NCBI RefSeq assembly: GCF_014656395.1
Contig: NZ_BNCI01000002.1
Coordinates: 434,001-498,000 of the forward strand
Direction: 5' to 3'
DNA: 64,000 nucleotides
Origin: Kordiimonas sediminis
Lineage (GTDB): Bacteria; Pseudomonadota; Alphaproteobacteria; Sphingomonadales; Kordiimonadaceae
A model generated the notes under the pieces. It was not told the DNA's origin and searched no databases. It was given only the letters and a program-made list of their open reading frames with translations. The translations under genes were made by a program, and so were the position numbers. This document shows, in pieces, positions 47,093 to 54,873 of this stretch. Position 1 is the first letter of the stretch. Each line of letters starts with the position of its first letter.

Positions 47093-47641
47093 ATGGCAAG
47101 TATAACACCGAAAATGGGTGGAAATGCTATTACCTTGCTAAAGCTTTGGCAGGCGCATGGCGGCGACTTGTCCATGCTATCCTTTGCTGATGCACTGGAT
47201 GGTAGGTATGCTGAGATGTATGAAGTTCTTTTCTTTATTAGGTTTGAAGGGGACGTTATTTTATCTTCTATCTTAGGGCAGGACCTTATTCGGCGCGAAA
47301 AGGATAAATCACTTGGTCTGTCTGCTCAGTATCTTGATCTATTCCCGGAAACGGAACAGGAAAAGGTTCACGCACTCTATACTGCTGCCCGCTCCCATGG
47401 GTGGGGGATTGCGGGAACGGTAGAGCGCTTGCCCGCGATGGGTAGTGCTCTCATAAGGCGATCTTTTGTATCTCTGCCTGTCAGTAGTGAAGACGGTGTC
47501 AGCATGTTCGTCAATGTTGATGACGACCCCTATGTTCGATCAGACCATATCAGGGAAGAAAATCTTCTTCCCCAACTTATGCAGGGGCAGACACGGATGC
47601 TTGAATATGAATATTTTGATCCTAGAACCTGTACGCCATAA
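47093..47641 (+). CDS. Hypothetical protein, possible PAS_5-like domain
   Basis: 182 residues, cytoplasmic by appearance. The segment 'EVLFFIRFEGDVILSSILGQ' followed by 'LGLSAQYLDLFP' has the strand-helix order of single-domain PAS_5 proteins, but similarity to the other one in this window (26201) is low. The rest is a mix of strands and acidic loops ('VDDDPYVRSD'). A GGATAAGGC stretch precedes ATG 47093. It converges on the lipocalin gene with 20 bases between stops. Confidence 0.55.
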   Translation: MASITPKMGGNAITLLKLWQAHGGDLSMLSFADALDGRYAEMYEVLFFIRFEGDVILSSILGQDLIRREKDKSLGLSAQYLDLFPETEQEKVHALYTAARSHGWGIAGTVERLPAMGSALIRRSFVSLPVSSEDGVSMFVNVDDDPYVRSDHIREENLLPQLMQGQTRMLEYEYFDPRTCTP

Positions 47642-47661
47642 CTACAGAAAATAGCGGGATG

Positions 47662-48270
47662 CTAGTCCCTGTTTGTTTCTAGACTAGCATGCTGTCTTTC
47701 CCGTAAATCCCGATTGTAGATGATGTCAGTAAGGTCATAGCCCAGTTGCACAGCCTTGGTGGTCAGAGCATCTATCTGTTCCTGCGGTAGCGTGGGGGTG
47801 CGCGACAATATCCATAAATATTTGCGACTAGGGTCACCGACAACAGCCACTTTATAGTCCTCGTCCAAGTCAATCACCCAGTAATTGCCTGATAGAAAAG
47901 GAAGCTTCAGGAAGGTTAGAATGAACTGAACTTTTAGTTTGCTGTTTGTATCTTTATCAACGACCCATGCACGACCAACAGCTTCCTTGGTTTTCTCTTT
48001 CCCAATGACATCACACCTGTTTGTGACTTTGATATCACCATCATCACGCAGTTCATATTCAGCTGTGCTGTTTACGCAGTCTTTTTGAAAGCGGTGATCA
48101 ATGCGGGCTATCTCATACCATTTGCCAGCATATTTTGTCAGGTCAACTGATGAGACAACTGGTAAAGGAGGTGTCTTGTCTTCTGCCTGTGCCGCAGTGG
48201 TATGTGAAACGGTAAGGGTCATGGCAGCCATCATGGCTACAACTGACATGGTAGATAAAGGGTGTTTCAT
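47662..48270 (-). CDS. blc: Bacterial lipocalin (Blc family)
   Basis: 202 residues. Signal peptide (about 1-30, 'AAQAED'). Lipocalin motifs: 'LTKYAGKWYEIARID' (SCR1), 'NYWVIDLDEDYKVAVVG' (SCR2) and 'YLWILSRTP' (SCR3). Unlike E. coli Blc there is no lipobox, so it is probably soluble in the periplasm. The C-terminus is charged ('NRDLRERQHAS'). Likely binds lysophospholipids or fatty acids for envelope repair. AGGAG precedes ATG 48270. Confidence 0.93.
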   Translation of the reverse strand: MKHPLSTMSVVAMMAAMTLTVSHTTAAQAEDKTPPLPVVSSVDLTKYAGKWYEIARIDHRFQKDCVNSTAEYELRDDGDIKVTNRCDVIGKEKTKEAVGRAWVVDKDTNSKLKVQFILTFLKLPFLSGNYWVIDLDEDYKVAVVGDPSRKYLWILSRTPTLPQEQIDALTTKAVQLGYDLTDIIYNRDLRERQHASLETNRD

Positions 48271-48561
48271 CGCATGCTCCTGTGTTTATACTGAGTACGT
48301 ATAATGGTTGATGCTGGATGACCCTGGTGCAATATTGTTGCATGGTGCTTTTAGTATTACTCCATAAATCCAGTGCCATTTTATGGGCGTGCTAATGAGC
48401 CGGGACGTTTTCAGGTGTGCATTCGTCCATTGTCCAGTTGCCATAAACTGGCGACACGCCTATACATACATGAAAATAACAGGCATGAATATCCCCGGCT
48501 ACTGATTAAAGCTGGGGGGTACTGTTTCGATCAACCCCGGTCGTTTGTGTAGGAGACGATT

Positions 48562-50265
48562 TTGCATTTCTCAGAGATGTTAATAGATGTATTGGTGTTT
48601 TTGGCAGCATCAATCGCGGTAGTTATGGTTTTTAAACGCGTTAAAACCAGCGCGATTTTGGGGTATTTGGCTGCTGGGGTGATCGTGGGCCCTGCTGGCC
48701 TTGCTTTGGTAAAAGAATCTGACAGTCTGCATATTCTGGCAGAGTTTGGCGTGGTCTTCCTACTGTTTATGATTGGCCTGGAATTCTCGGTCAGCCGTTT
48801 GAAATCCCTTCTAAAATATGTGGTTGGTCTTGGTGGCCTGCAGGTGGTGTTGACGGCCGCCATTATATGTGCCGTCGCCATGGCTTTCGCTATTGGATCA
48901 AGCCCAGCCGTTATTATTGGCGGTGGCCTTGCTTTGTCATCGACTGCCTTTGTTCTGCAGTTATTGTCTGAACGGGGTGAACGCGATACGCCGCATGGTA
49001 AAATTGCGCTGGCTATTTTGCTATTTCAGGATTTGGCGATTGTTCCGCTACTGATCCTGTTGTCGGTACTGGCCGCAGATACGCAAACTTCTTTTCTGGC
49101 ATCACTGGGCATCGCCGTTGGGGAAGCAGCCTTGTCGCTTGGGATAGTCTATGTTCTGGGCCGTGTGATGCTGCGCCCGATTTACCGGTCAATTGCACTG
49201 ACAGGCGAGACAGATTTGTTCGTTGGTGCAACGCTGCTGTTGATCATTGGCATTGGCCTGTTTTTATCACTTTTTGGCGTGTCTATGGCGCTGGGTGGTT
49301 TTCTGGCAGGACTACTTCTTGCGGAGACAGAATTCAGGCATCAAATCGAGGCAGATATCAAGCCGTTTAAAGGCATACTGCTAGGTCTGTTTTTCATGAC
49401 AGTGGGTATGGCGATTGATCTGAAACTGCTTGTAGATAACATTGGTCTGATCGTGGGGATTGTTGTTGCCTTACTCGTTGGAAAAACACTATTGATCGCG
49501 CTTCTCGGTCGTATGTTCGGCCTCGAAGGTGGTACGGCGCTGCGGGTTGGGATGCTTTTGTCACAAGGCGGAGAGTTTGGGTTTGTCTTGTTTATTTCTG
49601 CCGGGTCGCTCGGGGTCATTCCGGAAGAGCATGTTCAATTACTTCTGACCTGTATTGCTTTGTCGATGGGAACAACGCCGTTCCTTGCAACGCTTGGTAA
49701 GAAAGTCGAATCTGTTCTTTGTAATCGCAAACTAGGTACTGGTGGGTTTGGTGATGACATTCAGGAAGGCTCTTCGGGACATGCAATTATCGTTGGATAT
49801 GGGCGGGTCGGTCAAACAGTTGCAACCCTTATGCATGAAATGGGGCTACCGATTGTTGCCATAGACCGAGACGTAAAACGTGTCCAGAGCCTACAGGTGG
49901 ACGATAATCAGATTTTTTATGGGGATGCCAATCAGATATCAGTCTTGATGTCCATGGGGATTAAAAATGCTCGATGTGTGGTAATCACGATTGATGAGCC
50001 CCACGGGGCAAACAAGATTATCCAGGCTATTCATCAGATTGTTCCTGACATGAAAGTTTTCGTGCGGGCAAAAGATGTTGCCCATGTCAGGTGGCTTGAG
50101 AAAAATATCTCGGTCAAGGCAGTTCCAGAAGCCATTGAAGGTAGTTTGCAACTGGGGACGATCGTTTTGAAGGATTTTGGTATTGAAGATACGGTCGCCG
50201 TGAAAATTGTGAATGATCACCGGGAAAATCTGTATCTAAATCTCGATGATTACCCAGATAGTTAA
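48562..50265 (+). CDS. CPA2-family cation:proton antiporter with TrkA-N domain (KefB/YbaL-like)
   Basis: 567 residues. Residues 1-380 contain about 12-13 membrane helices with the conserved 'LFMIGLEFS' and 'GGGLALSSTAFVLQLL' stretches. The C-terminal TrkA-N/Rossmann domain ('AIIVGYGRVGQTVATLM' and 'AIDRD') binds nucleotide. It should move K+ or Na+ against H+. The start is TTG 48562, preferred because AGGAG lies at 48551-48555 with 6-base spacing, while the first ATG (48577) is 21 bases away. A perfect bidirectional terminator follows at 50321. Confidence 0.93.
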   Translation: MHFSEMLIDVLVFLAASIAVVMVFKRVKTSAILGYLAAGVIVGPAGLALVKESDSLHILAEFGVVFLLFMIGLEFSVSRLKSLLKYVVGLGGLQVVLTAAIICAVAMAFAIGSSPAVIIGGGLALSSTAFVLQLLSERGERDTPHGKIALAILLFQDLAIVPLLILLSVLAADTQTSFLASLGIAVGEAALSLGIVYVLGRVMLRPIYRSIALTGETDLFVGATLLLIIGIGLFLSLFGVSMALGGFLAGLLLAETEFRHQIEADIKPFKGILLGLFFMTVGMAIDLKLLVDNIGLIVGIVVALLVGKTLLIALLGRMFGLEGGTALRVGMLLSQGGEFGFVLFISAGSLGVIPEEHVQLLLTCIALSMGTTPFLATLGKKVESVLCNRKLGTGGFGDDIQEGSSGHAIIVGYGRVGQTVATLMHEMGLPIVAIDRDVKRVQSLQVDDNQIFYGDANQISVLMSMGIKNARCVVITIDEPHGANKIIQAIHQIVPDMKVFVRAKDVAHVRWLEKNISVKAVPEAIEGSLQLGTIVLKDFGIEDTVAVKIVNDHRENLYLNLDDYPDS

Positions 50266-50320
50266 GAAAGCTGGCAGAAGCACCATCTAAACGGTGAAAT
50301 GAATTGAATAGGTGTTTTGT

Positions 50321-50351
50321 AAAAAGCGGAGGAATTTTCCCTCCGCTTTTT
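50321..50351. terminator. Bidirectional rho-independent terminator
   Basis: Perfect 12-bp stem AAAAAGCGGAGG/CCTCCGCTTTTT (50321-50332, 50340-50351) with a 7-base loop. The A/T flanks give a T run on both strands. It separates the antiporter gene (plus) from the cytochrome-rhodanese gene (minus). Confidence 0.95.
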
Positions 50352-50362
50352 CAGTATGGGAG

Positions 50363-51466
50363 CTATTCATCACCGCCTGCAGCAATGTCGCGCCGTGTAA
50401 CCGGATAGCCCAAATATTGCCAGCCAAAAAGCCCTTCATAGAGTACAGCTGTTTTTTGGTATCCAATGCCTCGTAGTTTGTTGACGACATATTCAGCGGC
50501 TGCTCTTGGACATGAACAGTAGGCGACAATCTGCACGTCTAGTGGGAACTCTTCTTTATATTTGTTGAAGTCAGAATAGTAAGGCAGAGGAAAAGACCCT
50601 TCGATGTGGGCGATCTGCCAGACAGAGGTTGCCCGTGTGTCAAAGATGATCATTCTTTTTTTGCTGTTCAGGGCTTCCAGAAGGTCTGGTGAGGACACAT
50701 AAATGCCGTCGGTCAGTGTGAAGTCAGGATCTTCACCGTCTGGGTTAATAACATACTCATCCGGGGTGGGGATTGCCTGCAAAACGGGCTTTTCCTGTTT
50801 CCATCCGCTCGCTCGACTTCTGATAAATGCGGTAATGTCATTAATTTCCGTGTCTGACAGGATATCTTTCCAAGGCGTCATGGGCGTATCTTCTCGGCCG
50901 TGGATAATGGCATGCCGGATGAATTCGTCGCTGTTATGCGCCAGTGCCGATTGATTGGCTAGAGCAGGGGCGGTTATGCCTTCTCCTTCTGAACCGTGGC
51001 AAACGGCACAATTTTCCTGATAGAGTTGCTCACCGTTTGGTATATTGCCTGTGACGGGATCTGTTGATATTTTGATACGGTCTACACCGGCTTGCCAAAA
51101 TAGCCAGTAGGTCAAATCCCATGTTTCATCAAGCGTCATAGGGCCACCCACTTCGTCCAGATATCCCGCCATAGGAGTTCCCTGACGGCCATATTGCATT
51201 GGACGCAGTACGGCGTGGGGCGTGCCAGATTCGAGCAAACTTTTACTACGCAACGACGGCGCATGGTCATTCGCGTGCCCCTGCCTGTCAGCACCGTGAC
51301 ACAGAGAACAATATTTCTGATAATTTTCTTCAGCCTTTTGCGCTTGTTCTGCTGTAAGTTTGCGTGGTGGCGGCAGGTGTTCGATTTCCGCCTGCAGACT
51401 AATTGCGGGACCAGATGTGAACAAGGATAAGCCAAGTAATGAACAGAGTACGAGTCGGACTTGCAC
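50363..51466 (-). CDS. Dihaem cytochrome c fused to a rhodanese domain
   Basis: 367 residues with a signal peptide (about 1-25). Two cytochrome c domains: haem 1 at C53-x-x-C56-H57 ('CSLCHG') and haem 2 at C153-x-x-C156-H157 ('CAVCHG'), with Met candidates 'TPMAGY' and 'TPMTPW'. After a linker (about 225-255) a rhodanese domain follows: 'MIIFDTRATSVWQIAHIEGS', then Cys in 'YCSCPRA' and 'LYEGLFGWQYLGYPV'. The fusion suggests periplasmic sulfur transfer or oxidation linked to electron transfer; this is inference. No sulfur genes lie nearby. Confidence 0.92.
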   Translation of the reverse strand: MQVRLVLCSLLGLSLFTSGPAISLQAEIEHLPPPRKLTAEQAQKAEENYQKYCSLCHGADRQGHANDHAPSLRSKSLLESGTPHAVLRPMQYGRQGTPMAGYLDEVGGPMTLDETWDLTYWLFWQAGVDRIKISTDPVTGNIPNGEQLYQENCAVCHGSEGEGITAPALANQSALAHNSDEFIRHAIIHGREDTPMTPWKDILSDTEINDITAFIRSRASGWKQEKPVLQAIPTPDEYVINPDGEDPDFTLTDGIYVSSPDLLEALNSKKRMIIFDTRATSVWQIAHIEGSFPLPYYSDFNKYKEEFPLDVQIVAYCSCPRAAAEYVVNKLRGIGYQKTAVLYEGLFGWQYLGYPVTRRDIAAGGDE

Positions 51467-51747
51467 GGTACATTCCTCTAAAAATCATAAATTATGCCTG
51501 TTAGTATTGATACAATATAACACTAGTGGCTTGGTTTTGCCAATGCAAACTTTAGTTGTGTACCTAAAGAGTTTTCAAGTAGAAACAAGGTAAACACTGA
51601 TCTTAAAAGTAGAAAAACAATGCGTTATTGTCCAATTTGTCCGATAAAAACTAACTTTTAAGGCAATAATTGCACTTTTCCCCTTTATATTCTGTCGCTC
51701 TAGGGATACAAATAGGGCCTTGGGGGTCTATTACAGAGGTTCAAGTA

Positions 51748-52089
51748 ATGCCAGACCCAATAGATGCCGCCGTAGGCAGAGAAGTAGCCAAACATCGCAA
51801 ACGCAGTGGTTACACACAAGCGCAGATTGGAGACTTTCTTGGTCTCACTTTCCAGCAAATTCAAAAATATGAAAAAGGCGTCAATCGCATTTCGGCAGGT
51901 AAGTTGATGCGTTTAGCAAATCTGTTTGGTGTGCGTGTTGAAGTATTTTTTGCGACTGTGAATACACCAGAGGAAGAAAAAGAAATTAGCCGCCAGGAAG
52001 CGAAAGAGTTGGCTAACTACTATATGATGCTTAGTCCGAAAATGCAGAAAGAGATGACGCGCTTTGTAAAAGCCCTTGCTAACGAATAA
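51748..52089 (+). CDS. XRE-family transcriptional regulator
   Basis: 113 residues. A HTH_3 domain (about 8-65: 'VAKHRKRSGYTQAQIGDFLG', 'LTFQQIQKYEKGVNRIS') and a helical tail with charged 'EEEKEISRQEAKEL'. It is a common alphaproteobacterial single-domain repressor. ATG 51748 has AGAGG 8 bases upstream; an earlier TTG at 51670 opens the frame but has no site. Two TTGTCC repeats at 51628-51642 might be operators. A solute-binding protein gene follows. Confidence 0.9.
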   Translation: MPDPIDAAVGREVAKHRKRSGYTQAQIGDFLGLTFQQIQKYEKGVNRISAGKLMRLANLFGVRVEVFFATVNTPEEEKEISRQEAKELANYYMMLSPKMQKEMTRFVKALANE

Positions 52090-52144
52090 TCGCCTCGTTT
52101 ACATACCCAGAGGTGTGTGCCGATTATTCGAGGTTGACTGGTTT

Positions 52145-52924
52145 ATGAAGAAGCGTCTTCGAGTGCCTACTATAGCTAGAATTCTTTTAGGTCTTCTGTT
52201 GAGCGGTTTTGCCGCTCAAGCAGAAGATAAGGCAAGCCCTCAATTAACTTTATATACCGTCGAAAACTCTCCCTTTTCTTATATTGATGAACAGACAGGT
52301 TCTTTTACAGGGGCAGGGCATGATGTGTTGATGCGTCTTCTTAAGGAAACGGGTATCACCTATTCGGTTGCTATCAGCGATTTGCCTTTCAAGAGGCTAT
52401 TACGCAAAATAGAAACCTCGGACAACACCTGCTTTTTTGTCTTGAACAGAACTAAAAGCAGAGAAGACCGTTATCAGTGGGTTGGTCCTCTGGTCTCAGG
52501 CGGATGGGCTTTTTATAAAAGACCAGGATCTGATGTACAGGTTGCTTCTTTTGAAGATCTGAAAAAATATGTCATTACGGGGCTTCAGTTCACAGCACCG
52601 ATTGTTGCCCTTCAGAATGAAGGGATCGATGTACTGGATCGTCCGACCAACGCGGACGCGCTGAAATTAATCGCTGCGGGGCGTGCAGATTTGATATTAG
52701 GCGGAGTGGTCGATATTCCCGTACGATTGAAAGAGCATGGGTACCCGCAGATGGAGCTGGCCTATCACTGGAAAGTTTCACAATTAAGTTTGGGGTGTTC
52801 GCTGACAACTGACAAGGCTTTAATTGACGCCCTGAACACTGCGAATACACCGCTCACTGCTTACCGCGCAGCCGTTCTGAAAGAGTATGTTGACGCTGTA
52901 AAAGTTTCAGACCAACCCAACTAG
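52145..52924 (+). CDS. Periplasmic solute-binding protein, family 3 type
   Basis: 259 residues with a signal peptide (about 1-26, 'FAAQAED'). 'LTLYTVENSPFSYIDEQTGS' and 'GAGHDVLMRLLKE' begin the two-lobed SBP_bac_3 fold; 'ALKLIAAGRADLILGG' is the usual hinge-region block. No ABC permease is adjacent, so it may be a stand-alone receptor or a signalling input domain. The ATG at 52145 is selected because the signal peptide begins there. Confidence 0.87.
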   Translation: MKKRLRVPTIARILLGLLLSGFAAQAEDKASPQLTLYTVENSPFSYIDEQTGSFTGAGHDVLMRLLKETGITYSVAISDLPFKRLLRKIETSDNTCFFVLNRTKSREDRYQWVGPLVSGGWAFYKRPGSDVQVASFEDLKKYVITGLQFTAPIVALQNEGIDVLDRPTNADALKLIAAGRADLILGGVVDIPVRLKEHGYPQMELAYHWKVSQLSLGCSLTTDKALIDALNTANTPLTAYRAAVLKEYVDAVKVSDQPN

Positions 52925-52925
52925 T

Positions 52926-53963
52926 TTAGGGCTTTATCAATTTTCTGACCGTATTTTCCAGTCGGGACAGCCTGTCTTCCTGCGCAATAACCAGCCCCCC
53001 AAACAGGTCAATGATTGATTGAATATCAAGTGCATCCCGGATCATGTCCAGATCGGCATATTCTTTGTCTTTATCTGTGAAGCATGGGGCGCCACCAAAA
53101 GCAAGGTCGGACAGTTTATCGTTTTCTGCCTGAAAGTAGGTTCGGATTTGGTCTCTGATTTCAGGGGACAAGATGGTGCGTTTCTCGGATTTTTTGCCGC
53201 CTTGCGCAACAACTTCACTAGCAACAATCTGATCCGAAATAGACTGTCTTGGCTTGAACTTGTTTAGTTCAATCATAATGGCGAGATTTTCAGGGGAGAG
53301 ACTTACATTGACCTGTCTGTCCGGAATAGAGAGGCCGTCAAGTGATGTACCCATCATGTTGCAAAAAGTGTCGAAAATATTCTCTTGTGGATACCGGCAG
53401 ACTGAAATGTTCGACTGTCCAACGATTTTTCCCAGATTTTCGGCATAAGATCCATAGTGCAGATGCTCAATGGTTTTATAAGGGGCATCGGCAAAATACT
53501 GGACAGGCTTCTGGGTTTGGTGGTGGCGTTTAACGCGCTGAATATAATAGGATTCCAGATACGACGCCTGTTCCCGTACGCACATAAGGATGTGAAGTTG
53601 AAACCCTGCCTTTGATAAAAAGTCTTTGAAACGGGTCATGTCTGTGCGGTTTACATCACAGAAAAACTCACTGGATAGCAAAGCCGCCTTTGTATCAAGT
53701 GATTGAAGCTTGTGCTGCAGGTCACTGAAGATTGCTTTTCGTTTGTTCGCAAGGGACATTTCATGGCCGGACGGCAGCAAGGAACGAGCAACGAAAGCGC
53801 CATTGCCAGCCGTGATTTTACCTTGCCTCGCCTGATCAATTAATCCTAGCGGCAGGTAAGTGATACCACGGGCCTGCAGAGCGTGCATGTTTTGTGCAAA
53901 AAACACCTGCAAAGCAGTCGTGCCGGTTTTGTAGGGGCCGATATGTAGGAAAAATGTCTTCAT
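52926..53963 (-). CDS. Sulfotransferase-like P-loop protein
   Basis: 345 residues. The N-terminal 'FLHIGPYKTGTTALQVFF' is the 5'-phosphosulfate-binding loop of PAPS-dependent sulfotransferases, and 'LLSSEFF' may be part of the 3'-phosphate site. The C-terminal half is helical with charged segments. Substrate unknown; surface sugars or lipids are common targets. Its stop is 1 base from the solute-binding protein stop (convergent). Confidence 0.75.
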   Translation of the reverse strand: MKTFFLHIGPYKTGTTALQVFFAQNMHALQARGITYLPLGLIDQARQGKITAGNGAFVARSLLPSGHEMSLANKRKAIFSDLQHKLQSLDTKAALLSSEFFCDVNRTDMTRFKDFLSKAGFQLHILMCVREQASYLESYYIQRVKRHHQTQKPVQYFADAPYKTIEHLHYGSYAENLGKIVGQSNISVCRYPQENIFDTFCNMMGTSLDGLSIPDRQVNVSLSPENLAIMIELNKFKPRQSISDQIVASEVVAQGGKKSEKRTILSPEIRDQIRTYFQAENDKLSDLAFGGAPCFTDKDKEYADLDMIRDALDIQSIIDLFGGLVIAQEDRLSRLENTVRKLIKP

Positions 53964-54024
53964 GCCAATGTGCCAGTATATTATGCGTATCTATCGTTGT
54001 GCATATCAGGCGTTATGGCATAGA

Positions 54025-54501
54025 TCAACTATCCATACTGCCAATGATCAGCATTATGTTACGGACATTTTGCCTAGGGAAGCTTAGTTCCGACGCTGGA
54101 TTAAGCTGTTTCAGTATCAGCATGTTATTATGCCAGCCGACATATTCCTTGATAAGGCCAGCATGGTCACTGGTTTCCACCAGTACGTAGCGCCCTGGGA
54201 TCAGCTTCTTCCTTGGGTCAATATAGACAAGGTCACCAGGGCGGTATTTGGGTTCCATTGATGAGCCAGTGACATAAACCGCAAAAGCATCCCTGGCGGT
54301 TGCGAGACTGGGTGGGCGGTATGTCCAGTCAATTGGTGTTTCTTCCACGATGGCATTGCCGATACCGCCAGCTGCGCGGCCCAGTATGGGCAGGGATTTA
54401 TCTTTTGAAAAGCCAAGGGAAAAGCTTTCCCGTGATAGGACACTATAATCATGCCCTGAATTCTTTAATAGGCTGCTGTTCATGTGGGATTGCTGCTGCA
54501 C
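54025..54501 (-). CDS. S24-type (LexA/UmuD-like) peptidase without DNA-binding domain
   Basis: 158 residues from GTG 54501, which has GGAG 6 bases upstream (a TTG at 54513 and ATG at 54483 are alternatives). It has the S24 serine-lysine dyad: S81 in 'GSSMEPKYRPGD' and K118 in 'LIKEYVG'. An A-G pair before it (44/45, 'GRAAGGIG') is a candidate self-cleavage site. There is no HTH; the first 35 residues are polar and disordered-looking. So it resembles UmuD or a repressor C-terminal half more than LexA. A perfect LexA box is 14 bases upstream, so SOS induction is expected. Confidence 0.85.
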   Translation of the reverse strand: MQQQSHMNSSLLKNSGHDYSVLSRESFSLGFSKDKSLPILGRAAGGIGNAIVEETPIDWTYRPPSLATARDAFAVYVTGSSMEPKYRPGDLVYIDPRKKLIPGRYVLVETSDHAGLIKEYVGWHNNMLILKQLNPASELSFPRQNVRNIMLIIGSMDS

Positions 54502-54514
54502 TGTTTTCTCCAAT

Positions 54515-54529
54515 GTTCATGTTATGTTC
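54515..54529 (-). promoter_or_regulatory. LexA (SOS) box of the S24 peptidase gene
   Basis: Exact GTTC-N7-GTTC (GAAC-N7-GAAC in the direction of the gene), 13 bases before GTG 54501. It is the second SOS box in the window. Confidence 0.82.
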
Positions 54530-54873
54530 TATTTTAACGTGCGTGACGCTGGATTCAATGTTTATATTTTTGGGTCTTGCAGATGGTTTGGCGCGAAGTG
54601 GCATGTGGCTTGCAGTGTATGGAAGGGAATTAGTAGGCGCTCACGTCGTTTGTGGGTGCTGTTTACGGTAAATAGTGAAGGCAACATGCTGATTAATATA
54701 GATAAAAAAGAAATTCTTGAGCGGGCTGGCGTGTATGTCTTCATACGAACCTGCCGGGCATCTATTGCAGGGCTTTTCTGTTTGCCGGTAGTTTTTGCCG
54801 CGCGTTGCCTACGTGGTTTTGGCTCTGGAAACGACGGAGCAAGAGTACAGTTTGAAATTATCGGGGGGCAACC
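54530..54873. other. 344-base leader region of flgK
   Basis: Holds the sigma-54-type promoter (54599-54614). A 66-codon plus-strand frame (54686-54886) with a fair ribosome site (GAAGG) overlaps the flgK start by 13 bases; it has no recognised family and is not called. The rest has no supported function. Confidence 0.5.
54599..54614 (+). promoter_or_regulatory. Sigma-54-type -24/-12 promoter of flgKL
   Basis: TGGCATG-N4-TTGCA matches the consensus TGGCACR-N4-TTGCW at all but one position, with the required 10-base spacing between GG and GC. Sigma-54 (FlbD) controls late flagellar genes in many alphaproteobacteria. The predicted transcript begins about 245 bases upstream of flgK. Confidence 0.75.
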
